In this document: positions 52,882-61,577 of the stretch, in pieces
Position numbering within the stretch: the first letter of the stretch is position 1
How the letters are laid out: every line of letters starts with the position of its first letter
Notes under the pieces: generated by a model
What the model was told of the DNA's origin: nothing
Seen by the model: only the letters and a program-made list of their open reading frames with translations
Databases searched by the model: none
Translations under genes and position numbers: made by a program
Assembly (NCBI RefSeq): GCF_022346545.1
Contig: NZ_JAKRNU010000006.1
Span: 124,001-188,000 of the forward strand
DNA: 64,000 nt
Source of the DNA: Sporosarcina sp. ACRSM
GTDB lineage: Bacteria; Bacillota; Bacilli; Bacillales_A; Planococcaceae
Direction of reading: 5' to 3'

Positions 52882-53373
52882 TTAGCCTAAATTACTGTAC
52901 ATTCTTTCAACGCTATGCGTATATATCTCTATTAAGTTTCCATCAGGGTCTTCACAATAAGCCATTTTATAATCTGTTCCTGGTACAGACGACCAGATTT
53001 CACTCCTCTGTTTCCCTCCATTTGCAACGATTCTCTCAATTGCTTCTTCAATATTTGGATCAATAATCGATAAATGAAAGAAACCGCCCTGCCAATAGTC
53101 ATGGGATGAATAACGTTTTGATTCCGGATTAATGAATTGGAATAACTCCAAGCCTACTCCACCGGAAGCGCTTAAATGTGCAATTTTCACTTCTTTAATT
53201 TGCTCCCCCAACAAATCTGCTAAAACATCTCCCATTTCTGATCCATCCGCTTTAAATGTTACTGGCGGTGCAATTAGGGTAAACCCAAATACTCTCTCAT
53301 ACCAACTAATTGCCGCTTCCATGTCGGTTACATTGAGTCCAACATGAGAAATAGCTCTAGGAATTACTTTCAT
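52882..53373 (-). CDS. VOC family protein (glyoxalase/dioxygenase fold)
   Basis: 163-residue vicinal-oxygen-chelate protein: ISHVGLNVTDMEAAISWYERVFG at the N-terminus (split: ISHVGLNVTDME, WYERVFGF), metal-type His in HVGLNV and in FFHLSIIDPNIEEAI, Glu in GVGLELFQF, and the C-terminal YCEDPDGNLIEIYTHS. Could be a lyase, epimerase or ring-cleavage-type dioxygenase; no assignment made. It is monocistronic with its own GTTAA box and lies downstream of the UbiX terminator, so it belongs to the same regulon as the indole-type genes. Confidence 0.83.
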   Translation of the reverse strand: MKVIPRAISHVGLNVTDMEAAISWYERVFGFTLIAPPVTFKADGSEMGDVLADLLGEQIKEVKIAHLSASGGVGLELFQFINPESKRYSSHDYWQGGFFHLSIIDPNIEEAIERIVANGGKQRSEIWSSVPGTDYKMAYCEDPDGNLIEIYTHSVERMYSNLG

Positions 53374-53489
53374 GGTCCCTTCCTCCCTTATTTAGCACTT
53401 TTTCAGAAATAATGAGTTCATAAAACATCAATAAACAGTACATTTTTAATGTCGCCACCCTTTCGTCTATAACCGCTTGATTCTCCTTT

Positions 53490-53533
53490 AATATACCGAT
53501 TTTAGATTATTTGAACTGTTAAGATTTTAACGA
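53490..53533 (-). promoter_or_regulatory. GTTAA-N4-TTAAC box and -10 upstream of the VOC gene
   Basis: CTGTTAAGATTTTAACGA at 53516-53533; TATATT at 53490-53495 is 29.5 bp from the centre, placing the box near -41.5. Confidence 0.65.
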
Positions 53534-53648
53534 AGTTTGCTTTATTTTATTTTCAGGAAGCTTTAGTCAAAGTCTTTTATCGGGGTTTCTAACTACTCTA
53601 ATCAAACTTTTTGTGATTATAGGCCTGCGTTTAAACACTAAATACAAA

Positions 53649-53690
53649 AAAGTCCAATTTCTCAACTTTTAATTTGAGAAATTGGACTTT
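53649..53690 (-). terminator. terminator of the ubiX-ending operon
   Basis: Perfect 17-bp arms AAAGTCCAATTTCTCAA / TTGAGAAATTGGACTTT with an 8-nt loop and TTTTTTG on the minus strand. Confidence 0.92.
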
Positions 53691-53774
53691 CTTTGTTACT
53701 ACGGAAAATTGCATAACAGTATTGTAAAGAGATAGTGTATGAACATCTCTCGTCCGCTATGAGATTAAAATTAC

Positions 53775-54359
53775 TTATACCCTTTGCTTTTTCGGTGATA
53801 CCCCCCACCGTTTTATCCAATCAGGCGATAGGTCAAATTGGTCTAATACACGTCCGATAGTTTGATCAACAATATCGTCTATCGTTTGAGGTTTATTGTA
53901 AAAAGCCGGTACCGGCGGAAAAATAACCGCTCCGGCCTGTGCTGCCGTTTCCATATTACGGATATGAATTAAATTTAACGGTGATTCCCTAGCCATTAAA
54001 ATTAGTTTTTTTCTTTCTTTCAACATTACATCAGCAGACCTCGTTATTAGGTTGGAAGTCACTCCCGTAGCAATCTCTGCTAATGATTTCATACTACAAG
54101 GTGCAATGATCATTCCGTCCACACGAAATGAGCCTGATGAAATTGAAGCCGCTAGATTATCATTTTCATGATATACAGTAGCCATCTTTTTCACTTCAGC
54201 CAAACTATAGGGTGTCTCCACGCGCATGGTCGTTTCTCCCCATTTGCTAATGATCAAATGAGTTTCGACTTCCAATTCTTTCAGTTTCTCTAACAACCGA
54301 ATACCATATATGGAGCCAGAACCTCCAGTAATCCCAATAACAATGCGCTTTTCTACCAT
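53775..54359 (-). CDS. ubiX: UbiX-family flavin prenyltransferase
   Basis: 194-residue enzyme that prenylates FMN with dimethylallyl phosphate to make prenylated FMN, the cofactor of UbiD decarboxylases. Hallmarks: IVIGITGGSGSIYGIRLLEKL (flavoprotein N-terminus), HLIISKWGETTMRVETP, FRVDGMIIAPCSMKSLAEIA, RKKLILMARESPLNLIHIRN and PPVPAFYNKPQTIDDIV. It is the last gene of the operon, 39 nt after ubiD, the typical UbiD/UbiX pairing. Confidence 0.92.
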   Translation of the reverse strand: MVEKRIVIGITGGSGSIYGIRLLEKLKELEVETHLIISKWGETTMRVETPYSLAEVKKMATVYHENDNLAASISSGSFRVDGMIIAPCSMKSLAEIATGVTSNLITRSADVMLKERKKLILMARESPLNLIHIRNMETAAQAGAVIFPPVPAFYNKPQTIDDIVDQTIGRVLDQFDLSPDWIKRWGVSPKKQRV

Positions 54360-54398
54360 AACATCTCCTCTTTTTCATAATTATTTATTCCTCATGTC

Positions 54399-55835
54399 TT
54401 ATGCTTCAATATCGTAATCTTGCAGTTTGACCTGTTGCATATCAAGACGTTGAAATTCCCATGGTCGTGGATATGGAGCTGTTGCATCAATTCCTATTTT
54501 CGTTCCAATTCCATCATCAGTAATTGGATTTAGCTCATGGCCTCTGGCGTCCGGAATAAGAATCATATCCCGTTCTGGATCATGACGCGTAGCCAAAGCC
54601 CACTCAATATCCTCAGGATTATAGATATCAACGTCTTCATCTACGACGGTAACACGCCGTAATGGTGGAAATGCAGCTAACGTCGCCATAATTGCATTTT
54701 TTTGAACCCCTTCAATGCTTTTCTTAATTTGAACATTTGCATGATAAAACCCGCACCCACCATAGGATAAATGAACATCCTGTACATCAGGAACCATACT
54801 CGACACTTTTTGGTATACACTCGCTTCGGCCATTAGACCGACTGCATTATAAACCTCTTTTCCCGGCATTATCGTGTGAAAAATCGGTTTTTTTCTTCGC
54901 GTCACAGCTTTGACATTCACAACCCATCGGTCGCCTGCGGCAGCATAATATCCAGTAACTTCAGCAGCTGGTCCTTCGTTCTCTCGAATATGAGGTAATA
55001 TTTCCCCTTCTATTACATACTGGGCATCTGCAATACCTTCAACATCGACCGTTTGTGAACGAATCAATTTCAATGGCTCCCCCAATAATTCTGATGCAAC
55101 CCCTAATTCATCAGCATCTAAAGGGGCAGCACTACTCGGTGTAGTGGAAGCAAAATGAACAGCAAGGCCCACACCATTATTAATCGTAATTTCTAATGGT
55201 TTCCCTATTTTTTCAGCTCGTTCATAATAATCCCGTAAATGTCTCCCCATGTCCATGAGCATCGTCAGTCTATTTGGACCCGTAACCATCATTCGTTGAA
55301 TGGAAGCATTTCGCACTCCAGTCTCCGGATCTTTAGCAATGAGCACACATGAGTCCAGATAAGGTCCGCCATCCTGAAGCCCATGCGTGGGAATAGGAAT
55401 ATCCTTCAATAAGTCATCTTGAGTGTCTACAATTATTTCGTTTGCTGGCCCTTTGTCAATGACTTCAGGGTCAATCGGCTTTTTACTCCACTTTTGGATT
55501 GCATCTGCAGTCAGGAATGGTAGCTGTCTTTCTTCTACATTGAAAATTTCGGCAATGACTTTCCGGTTCCAATATAATCCTGTTACTAGTGGAACATTCG
55601 AATTATGAAGCTTTTCAAAAAGAACAGCTTTTCCCCCATGAAATTTCGCTGCGATTCCTGCCATTTCATGTTTCATCTGAACCTCAGATTTTACGCGTAC
55701 GAGCATGTCCTTTTTTTTCAGCAGCTCGATAATACCTTGTAAATCCGCAACATTTCTTTTTGCTAAATCGGATTGGTAGATTAGGTCATTGTATTTCCTT
55801 GATATCTCTGTATCTTTTTCTATAATTTTTGTCAT
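54399..55835 (-). CDS. ubiD: UbiD-family (prFMN-dependent) decarboxylase, candidate indole-3-carboxylate decarboxylase
   Basis: About 478-residue reversible (de)carboxylase. Family motifs: NASIQRMMVTGPNRLTMLMD, the central EGEILPHIRENEGPAAEVTGYY (split; contains the catalytic Glu-Arg-Glu network region), KKPIFHTIMPGKE and VTVVDEDVDIYNPEDIEWAL. The family decarboxylates (hetero)aromatic acids; one characterised member acts on indole-3-carboxylate, others on 4-hydroxybenzoate-type or pyrrole-2-carboxylate. It shares an operon with an IifC-like oxygenase, an SDR and a TRAP carboxylate transporter, so indole-3-carboxylate to indole is the favoured reaction (inference). ATG 55835 with GGGGTGG 5 nt upstream. 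Confidence 0.88.
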   Translation of the reverse strand: MTKIIEKDTEISRKYNDLIYQSDLAKRNVADLQGIIELLKKKDMLVRVKSEVQMKHEMAGIAAKFHGGKAVLFEKLHNSNVPLVTGLYWNRKVIAEIFNVEERQLPFLTADAIQKWSKKPIDPEVIDKGPANEIIVDTQDDLLKDIPIPTHGLQDGGPYLDSCVLIAKDPETGVRNASIQRMMVTGPNRLTMLMDMGRHLRDYYERAEKIGKPLEITINNGVGLAVHFASTTPSSAAPLDADELGVASELLGEPLKLIRSQTVDVEGIADAQYVIEGEILPHIRENEGPAAEVTGYYAAAGDRWVVNVKAVTRRKKPIFHTIMPGKEVYNAVGLMAEASVYQKVSSMVPDVQDVHLSYGGCGFYHANVQIKKSIEGVQKNAIMATLAAFPPLRRVTVVDEDVDIYNPEDIEWALATRHDPERDMILIPDARGHELNPITDDGIGTKIGIDATAPYPRPWEFQRLDMQQVKLQDYDIEA

Positions 55836-55924
55836 TTCAGCCACCCCTATAACTTATATTACATTTCGCTTGTAAAACAATTTTCAACCGAGATTAAAAA
55901 ATTATAAGAAAGCCTAGAACGGAG

Positions 55925-57214
55925 TCACAGTACAAAAAGTACGATTTGAGGGAAGATTGTTAATATAGCGATACAAATTACGTAAGCGACTACATATGGA
56001 ACAATACCCATAAATATCTTTTCGACTGGTACCTCCTTTCTTAATCCTTTTACAACAAAAACATTTACTCCTACTGGTGGCGTGATGGCCCCCATACTCG
56101 TCACCATACATAAAATAACAGCAAACCAAACAGGGTCATATCCCAAAGTCATCGCCACAGGATAAAAGATAGGCAGTGAGATGATTAGAAAGCCCATTGC
56201 ATCCATTAGCGCTCCACCAATCAGGTAGATGAATAGGATTGCTACCAGTATGAAGACCGGTGCAACATTTAACGATCCGACCCAATCAGCAACATTATAA
56301 GGTAATCGGGTTATTGTTAGGAAACGTCCAAAAAGCATCGCCCCTACGATTAACATCATCACCATCGCTGAAGATCGTAATGTACTCGATGTCGCAATGA
56401 CCAAGTTCTTCCACGTCAATTTCCGCATGACCAAGGCGATGATTAACGCTCCAAACGCTCCGAATGCACCCGATTCAGTTGGCGTGAACCAACCAATAAA
56501 TAAACCGCCTATTACAAAAACAAATAGAAGTAAAATTGGGATTACACCTGTTAACGACAGAAACCTCTCCTTGAGGGAGGCTTTAGGACCCGCCGGCCCA
56601 AGTTCAGGGTTTCGTTGACAAATGTAAATAACCGTCAGAAGAAATAAAACAGTTAACAAAATACCCGGTATTACACTCGCTAGAAAAAGATCTTTAATCG
56701 ATTGTTCAGTTTGTAGGGCAATGACAATTAATACGGTACTCGGTGGAATAATAATTCCTAATGTCCCTCCGCCGGCCACACTTCCCGTACTTAACTTGTC
56801 ATCGTATTTATATTTTTTCAATTCAGGTAATGCCATCGTTCCCATTGTGGCTGCTGTAGCTGAATTCGAACCAGAAATCGCCGCAAACCCTGCGCTTGCT
56901 ACGATAGTTGTAGATGCCATTCCGCCCTTAAAATGTCCAACCCACTTATAAGCCGATTGAAACAGTTTCTCGGTTATTCCAGTTCGAAAGACAATTTCCC
57001 CCATAAGAATAAAGAGTGGAATAACGCTTAAACTATAGCTAGAAAGCTGAATCCACAAATCTGCCGTCAGTACACCGATTGCGGCTTTTGATGAAGTCAT
57101 CATGTACAATCCGATAAACCCAACGACAAACATAGAAAAACTAATCGGCATTTTTAAGAGCATTAATACAAAAAGTAGAACAATCCCTAAAACTGCGATT
57201 AATGTGGGGCTCAT
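55925..57214 (-). CDS. dctM: TRAP transporter large permease (DctM), second system
   Basis: 429-residue DctM subunit: ILMGEIVFRTGITEKLFQSA, AISGSNSATAATMGTMALPE, GGTLGIIIPPSTVLIVIALQ and TPPVGVNVFVVKGLRK. About 12 helices. Overlaps the dctQ stop by 4 nt and precedes ubiD by about 90 nt in the same orientation, so carboxylate import and decarboxylation are probably coupled. Substrate is inferred to be the UbiD substrate. Confidence 0.92.
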   Translation of the reverse strand: MSPTLIAVLGIVLLFVLMLLKMPISFSMFVVGFIGLYMMTSSKAAIGVLTADLWIQLSSYSLSVIPLFILMGEIVFRTGITEKLFQSAYKWVGHFKGGMASTTIVASAGFAAISGSNSATAATMGTMALPELKKYKYDDKLSTGSVAGGGTLGIIIPPSTVLIVIALQTEQSIKDLFLASVIPGILLTVLFLLTVIYICQRNPELGPAGPKASLKERFLSLTGVIPILLLFVFVIGGLFIGWFTPTESGAFGAFGALIIALVMRKLTWKNLVIATSSTLRSSAMVMMLIVGAMLFGRFLTITRLPYNVADWVGSLNVAPVFILVAILFIYLIGGALMDAMGFLIISLPIFYPVAMTLGYDPVWFAVILCMVTSMGAITPPVGVNVFVVKGLRKEVPVEKIFMGIVPYVVAYVICIAILTIFPQIVLFVL

Positions 57215-57738
57215 TCAGAATCCCCCTTTTTTAGCTCCTTGATTAAATCAACAACTAGTGCAAATAGTAATCCGAAAAAACCTATTGATAACATAGTAAC
57301 GAATGGATAATATGCAATAGCTAAAGATTCCGATACGAGATCACTTTGTTTTAAGTTTAAGGAGTATAAAAACAAGTAGTAAAAGACGACTGTGAAAAAT
57401 ACGATATTTATTAAATTCACTGTAATACTAACTACGGCTTGTAATTTCAATGGACACTTTTCCATTAATATATCCAGAACGACATGTCCTTTATGTCTTT
57501 GTGTATGTCCAACAGCAAATGCCGTTGTAAGGGCGGCAAGCCACCCTACAACTTCAACCGTTCCTATAAAAGGAACATAAAATTTTCTAATGATTGAATT
57601 TCCTACTATCAAGAACATCATAGAAAACAGTGATATACCGGCCATCGTTGCTAAAAAATTGTTTAGATATAAATCGAATTTGTCCAACTTCTCGACTACC
57701 GTTAGTCTTTTAGTAGGCGCTTTAGCTACTGCTTCCAT
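57211..57738 (-). CDS. dctQ: TRAP transporter small permease (DctQ), second system
   Basis: 175 residues, four membrane helices: MMFLIVGNSIIRKFYVPFIG, VVGWLAALTTAFAVGHTQRH, KGHVVLDILMEKCPLKLQAV. The GHTQRHKGHV loop and position between dctP and dctM identify it. Confidence 0.88.
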   Translation of the reverse strand: MEAVAKAPTKRLTVVEKLDKFDLYLNNFLATMAGISLFSMMFLIVGNSIIRKFYVPFIGTVEVVGWLAALTTAFAVGHTQRHKGHVVLDILMEKCPLKLQAVVSITVNLINIVFFTVVFYYLFLYSLNLKQSDLVSESLAIAYYPFVTMLSIGFFGLLFALVVDLIKELKKGDSE

Positions 57739-57798
57739 TTATAAACACTCCTTTGTTCAATTCCTGCCAGGATTATTTAAATATACAGTAGTGCAAGA

Positions 57799-58839
57799 TT
57801 ACTCGTTACTATACTTCTCAATTAGCTCAAAAAGTCTTGCTTGATATTCCTTAGCGGGATAACCCTCTTTCTCCAATTTTTCGACATATTCGTTTTGTAT
57901 TGGTGAAATTATTTCATCCCATTTTTTCCGTTCTTCTTCTGATAAGGAGATTATTTTAGTACCATGCTCGGTTTGACTCCATTCAATCGATTCCTGAACA
58001 TTTGTATCATGATACTCGCCAGTGAAGATTGCCATTTCTTCACCCAACTCATCAATAATTGCCTGTACATCTTCAGGAAGTGAGTCCCATGTCTCCTTAT
58101 TCATAACCGCAACAAATGTATTGACATGTAAAGGATAGTCCGTAATATGTCCAATCATTTCACCTAGATGAAAGTCTTTTAACGTCTCTCGAGAAGTAAT
58201 ATAACCATCAATAACGCCGGTTTGTAGTGACTCTGGTACATCTGATTGAGACATACCAACAGGTGAAGCACCCAATTTCGTCGCAATATCACTTAACGAT
58301 CCCGAAATCCTTAATCTTTGACCACGCATGTCATCGATTGTTTCAATTTTCTTTTTAGTTTGGATATAAGACGGCTCTCCAGCAAATGCGGCAATAATCT
58401 TAAAATCATCAAAAGCTTCTGGCGGGTATTCTTGAATTAAATCATAAATTGTACGACTAGCTACGTAAGAATTCGGATAATCGGAAGGCAAATCCGAAAT
58501 GGTTAATAAAGGAAAACGATTTGGTTCATAAGATGTGGCCGACATTCCAATATCGGCAATACCGTCCCTCACTCCGTCGTACATATTAGATGCTTCTAAC
58601 AAAGTTCCTCCCGCGAAGAGGTCTACCTTAACTTTTCCATCTGTACGTTCAGTTAATTCTTTTGCCCATTTTTCCATTTGAACGCCTGGAAATGTATTTT
58701 CAGGAGCAAAAAATGCATAACTTAATTTAATTTCACCTGTGCCTCCATTCTTTCCGGAAGCATCCGTCTCCCCTCCACAACCCGTACAAATTAGACCTAC
58801 AATTGTAATCAGAAGCAATAGATTATAGATTTTTTTCAA
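57799..58839 (-). CDS. dctP: TRAP transporter substrate-binding lipoprotein (DctP), second system
   Basis: 346-residue extracytoplasmic receptor with a lipoprotein signal (MKKIYNLLLLITIVGLICTG then Cys21). Mature segments LSYAFFAPENTFPGVQMEKW, VDLFAGGTLLEASNMYDGVR, RGQRLRISGSLSDIATKLGA (substrate Arg region) and VPESLQTGVIDGYITSRETL fit the DctP/TAXI-like TRAP receptors. TTG start with GGGGTGG upstream. 40 nt after the 100-aa gene, within the long operon. Confidence 0.9.
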   Translation of the reverse strand: MKKIYNLLLLITIVGLICTGCGGETDASGKNGGTGEIKLSYAFFAPENTFPGVQMEKWAKELTERTDGKVKVDLFAGGTLLEASNMYDGVRDGIADIGMSATSYEPNRFPLLTISDLPSDYPNSYVASRTIYDLIQEYPPEAFDDFKIIAAFAGEPSYIQTKKKIETIDDMRGQRLRISGSLSDIATKLGASPVGMSQSDVPESLQTGVIDGYITSRETLKDFHLGEMIGHITDYPLHVNTFVAVMNKETWDSLPEDVQAIIDELGEEMAIFTGEYHDTNVQESIEWSQTEHGTKIISLSEEERKKWDEIISPIQNEYVEKLEKEGYPAKEYQARLFELIEKYSNE

Positions 58840-58878
58840 CTGTTAGCCACCCCATAAACCTAGATTTTTTTAATTAAG

Positions 58879-59181
58879 TTAAATTTCTTCAAAAGCAAAA
58901 ATATTCAACTTTGAAACAGAACCGTAAATACATGAATGCAAATCTTGCCAGAATGGTATCTGCTCTTCTAAACGAAAATTTTTCAGTCGATTAAAAAATT
59001 CATAGTTTGTAATAACAAAGTCTTCTACAAACAAGTTGGGTTGTTCAATTCCCTCATATACCGAAAAATTTTGTATCTGGAAGTCTTTGTACTGGTCTGT
59101 AATCTTTTCTGCAAGCTTCAAATACTGTTTCCTTTTTTCAGGTATGACCTTGTATTCTATGAAAACTTTAATTTTACTCAA
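58879..59181 (-). CDS. small (100 aa) probable dimeric alpha/beta-barrel protein, IifA-like candidate
   Basis: TTG start (GGAGGG 6 nt upstream) gives a 100-residue protein MSKIKVFIEYKVIPEKRKQY..., with alternating beta and alpha segments (KVFIEYKVI, RKQYLKLAEKITDQYK, IQNFSVYEGIEQPNLFVEDF) as in ferredoxin-like dimeric alpha/beta-barrel (ABM/NIPSNAP-type) proteins. In the Acinetobacter iif pathway a comparably small cofactor-independent oxygenase converts 3-hydroxyindolin-2-one to anthranilate, and its gene lies with the SDR and oxygenase genes; this gene occupies that place here, 81 nt after the SDR. Fold and role are inference. Confidence 0.65.
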   Translation of the reverse strand: MSKIKVFIEYKVIPEKRKQYLKLAEKITDQYKDFQIQNFSVYEGIEQPNLFVEDFVITNYEFFNRLKNFRLEEQIPFWQDLHSCIYGSVSKLNIFAFEEI

Positions 59182-59262
59182 TAAAATCCCTCCAAAGTGA
59201 AAAGGAAGGAAGACCGCTTCTCTTTTGATTACGACTCTCCCTCCTGCTAACAATCATTATCT

Positions 59263-60054
59263 TTATTGTGCCAAATATCCTCCATCTACATTTAAGGAAG
59301 CTCCTGTAACAAAGGATGATTCATCCGAAGCCAGGAATAAAATGGCATTCGCAATTTCTGATGGGTCTCCTGCTCTTCCCATCGGTTGAGCATTAGCAGC
59401 TCCAGCCCAAAATTCTTCCAGACTCAAAGCACCTTGCGTATGCTCTTCCGTAATTTGATCCGTTTTCGTCGCACCTGGACAAACAGCATTTGCTCGAATA
59501 CCTTCTTTTGCATACCGTGTCGCAAGCGATTTCGCCATTTGAACAGCACCTGCTTTTGTAATATTGTATAAGAAGGTGCTTTTACCCATCATTTCCTGTC
59601 CAACAAACGAGGAAATAGAACCGAGATTAATAATTGATCCTTTCTTTTGTTTCACCATATGGGGAATTACTGCTCTTGCACATAAATACATGCTTTTCAA
59701 GTTAATTGAAACGCAGCGATCAAAATCATCTGGCGTTACATCTTCAATATCTTCGATATAATGGATGCCCGCATTATTAACAAGAATATCAATTTTCCCA
59801 TGTTGTTTGATAGCTGCGGTAATTAGTTGATTTACGGTTTCTTCTTTAGAGATATCACCTGCAATAATAATATGATTCTCTCTATCCCTAATTTCTTCCA
59901 GCAAATTTTCTAAGCGATTTCCATGTAAGTCATTTAAAACGAGCAAAGCACCTTGTTCTGCAAAATTCTTTGCTGTTGCTTTTCCAATTCCGCTACCCGC
60001 TCCAGTAATAATAGCAACCTTACCTACTAAACGTTTGTACGCATCGTTAGTCAA
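59263..60054 (-). CDS. SDR family dehydrogenase, IifB-like candidate
   Basis: 263-residue classical short-chain dehydrogenase: VAIITGAGSGIGKATAKNFA (TGxxxGIG cofactor motif, residues 17-24), DILVNNAGIHYIEDIEDVT (NNAG), Ser in GSISSFVGQE and the Tyr-x3-Lys pair in FLYNITKAGAVQMAKSLA; C-terminal GDPSEIANAILFLASDESSF and GASLNVDGGY. Cytosolic NAD(P)-dependent oxidoreductase. In the indole pathway an SDR oxidises indole-2,3-dihydrodiol to 3-hydroxyindolin-2-one; location between the IifC-like oxygenase and the 100-aa protein supports that role. TTG 60054 with GGAG 8 nt upstream preferred to GTG 60063. Confidence 0.85.
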   Translation of the reverse strand: MTNDAYKRLVGKVAIITGAGSGIGKATAKNFAEQGALLVLNDLHGNRLENLLEEIRDRENHIIIAGDISKEETVNQLITAAIKQHGKIDILVNNAGIHYIEDIEDVTPDDFDRCVSINLKSMYLCARAVIPHMVKQKKGSIINLGSISSFVGQEMMGKSTFLYNITKAGAVQMAKSLATRYAKEGIRANAVCPGATKTDQITEEHTQGALSLEEFWAGAANAQPMGRAGDPSEIANAILFLASDESSFVTGASLNVDGGYLAQ

Positions 60055-60214
60055 TCTGTTCACTCCATATCAATTTTTTTAAATTAATCCAAGGGAAATT
60101 AACGTACTTTTTCTGCTAGTATTTCGTTAGACAATTAATCAATTTTGCTTTTTTGCTCACCTTACCTTTTCACTGATGTTATTAATCACATATCCCTATT
60201 GCTTCTTACTGTAT

Positions 60215-61462
60215 TTAAATAAGAACTGCAGGTGCAACTAAGGTTTCTGTAGACTTTAACGGTGGAAGTACATCCGCCGGATTAAGTCCCATCGTCAATA
60301 ATCCAGCTTGATCAGCTGCTGCATCCACGTTGGGTGGCATGATTGGTGCTGTAGCTGCATCTCTTATCATTCTTTCTAACGGTACTTTCTTCATTAGACC
60401 AGATGCTCCACATGCGATGGTTGCTGATTTTGCAGTATTGGCTACAGCTTGTCCAATTGTGTTTTTCGCGCGGATAAATGCATAAAATGTTTCAATTCCT
60501 GCTCCGTGTGTGTCACTATGCCACGCCGCATATTTCATCGCTAACTCTGCTGCATGTAATTCCGAGGCTATATTTCCAATTCTGCGTCTAATATCAGGGT
60601 GATATGCTTGAGGCTGTGCGTATCCCTTCGCCAAGCGACTAGTTAGGAAATCAGAAGCAAAATTCAAAATTCCTACACCGATCCCTAAGTAAACAGCGGC
60701 AAAACCACCAAATGACCAATTTGCACCTCTAATAATGAAATCGTTCAAAAACTCATCTGTTTGATGGAGCATCAATTCGTCAGGAACGAAGGTACCATCA
60801 TATTCAACTGTATTACTTCTGGTTGCTCTCATCCCATGCATATCCCAAACGTCATGAATCGTTACACCCTCTGCCTTTCCTTTATCAATGGGTACTAAAA
60901 AGCCGATGCTCGCTTGTAGATTCGGATCTCCCTCTGGGTGTGCATATAAGAAAACGTAATCACTTGATTCAACCATCGAGCAAAATGCTTTCTTTCCATG
61001 AAGTGTATAACCCCCTTCTACTTTTCTGGCTTCTAATGATGGTGTATACGCGCTTGCCAATAGACTCGATGAGTTCGGTTCAGATACGGATGTACACATT
61101 AGCTTGCCATCTTCAATAGCCAGTTTTGCAATCTTCTTCTTTGTACTTGTAGGAATATCAGGGTGTTGCATAATGGATCCAGTTGCATTCGCATGCATAT
61201 TGTATGAGTTCGCTGTAGAAGCACATCCCTGTGCAAGTTCAATTATAAAAGCTGAGTATCCCAAAAATCCGACGCCTAGACCGCCATACTCTTTCGGAAT
61301 GGCAATACCAAACAGGCCAGACTCTTTTAATTTTTCATAGTTCTCTTCTGGAGCTGAACGATCCCGATCATGTTCGGCTGCTCTCGTGGCAAAATCTTGT
61401 GCCAACTCCTTACCAATACTAACCACTCTCTGTTGCTCTGCATTCAGTTCAATATTCATCAT
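60215..61462 (-). CDS. acyl-CoA-dehydrogenase-fold flavin oxygenase (paralog 2), IifC/indole-oxygenase-like candidate
   Basis: 415-residue paralog of the protein at 49040: VSIGKELAQDFATRAAEHDR, GLFGIAIPKEYGGLGVGFLG, TSVSEPNSSSLLASAYTPSL, AFCSMVESSDYVFLYAHPEG. The usual catalytic Glu of acyl-CoA dehydrogenases is absent (AATAPIMPPNVDAAADQAG). Indole oxygenase IifC, which forms indole-2,3-epoxide/dihydrodiol with FADH2 from a separate reductase, has this fold. It is the first gene of an operon with an SDR and a 100-aa protein, the same set as the iif genes. Second ATG (61459) is also possible. Preceded by a cre site and a GTTAA box. Confidence 0.85.
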   Translation of the reverse strand: MMNIELNAEQQRVVSIGKELAQDFATRAAEHDRDRSAPEENYEKLKESGLFGIAIPKEYGGLGVGFLGYSAFIIELAQGCASTANSYNMHANATGSIMQHPDIPTSTKKKIAKLAIEDGKLMCTSVSEPNSSSLLASAYTPSLEARKVEGGYTLHGKKAFCSMVESSDYVFLYAHPEGDPNLQASIGFLVPIDKGKAEGVTIHDVWDMHGMRATRSNTVEYDGTFVPDELMLHQTDEFLNDFIIRGANWSFGGFAAVYLGIGVGILNFASDFLTSRLAKGYAQPQAYHPDIRRRIGNIASELHAAELAMKYAAWHSDTHGAGIETFYAFIRAKNTIGQAVANTAKSATIACGASGLMKKVPLERMIRDAATAPIMPPNVDAAADQAGLLTMGLNPADVLPPLKSTETLVAPAVLI

Positions 61463-61563
61463 TACTCCTCCTTATTTTTAAATTAGCTACAAGTCAAGAT
61501 TAAAGTTATCTTTCAACTTTTGAAGCATATCTTTCTCAACAACAAATTAATATTGAATATCGT

Positions 61564-61577
61564 TGAAAGCGTTTTCA
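61564..61577. promoter_or_regulatory. cre site (CcpA box) of the indole-type operon
   Basis: TGAAAGCGTTTTCA, matching the cre consensus, about 100 nt upstream of the oxygenase start and downstream of the likely transcription start: catabolite repression by roadblock is expected. Confidence 0.75.

Larger units (their letters stand above)
53374..53774. other. intergenic region between the VOC and UbiX genes
   Basis: 401 nt without a gene: contains the VOC promoter and GTTAA box (53490-53533) and the terminator of the long UbiX-ending operon (53649-53690). Confidence 0.6.
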
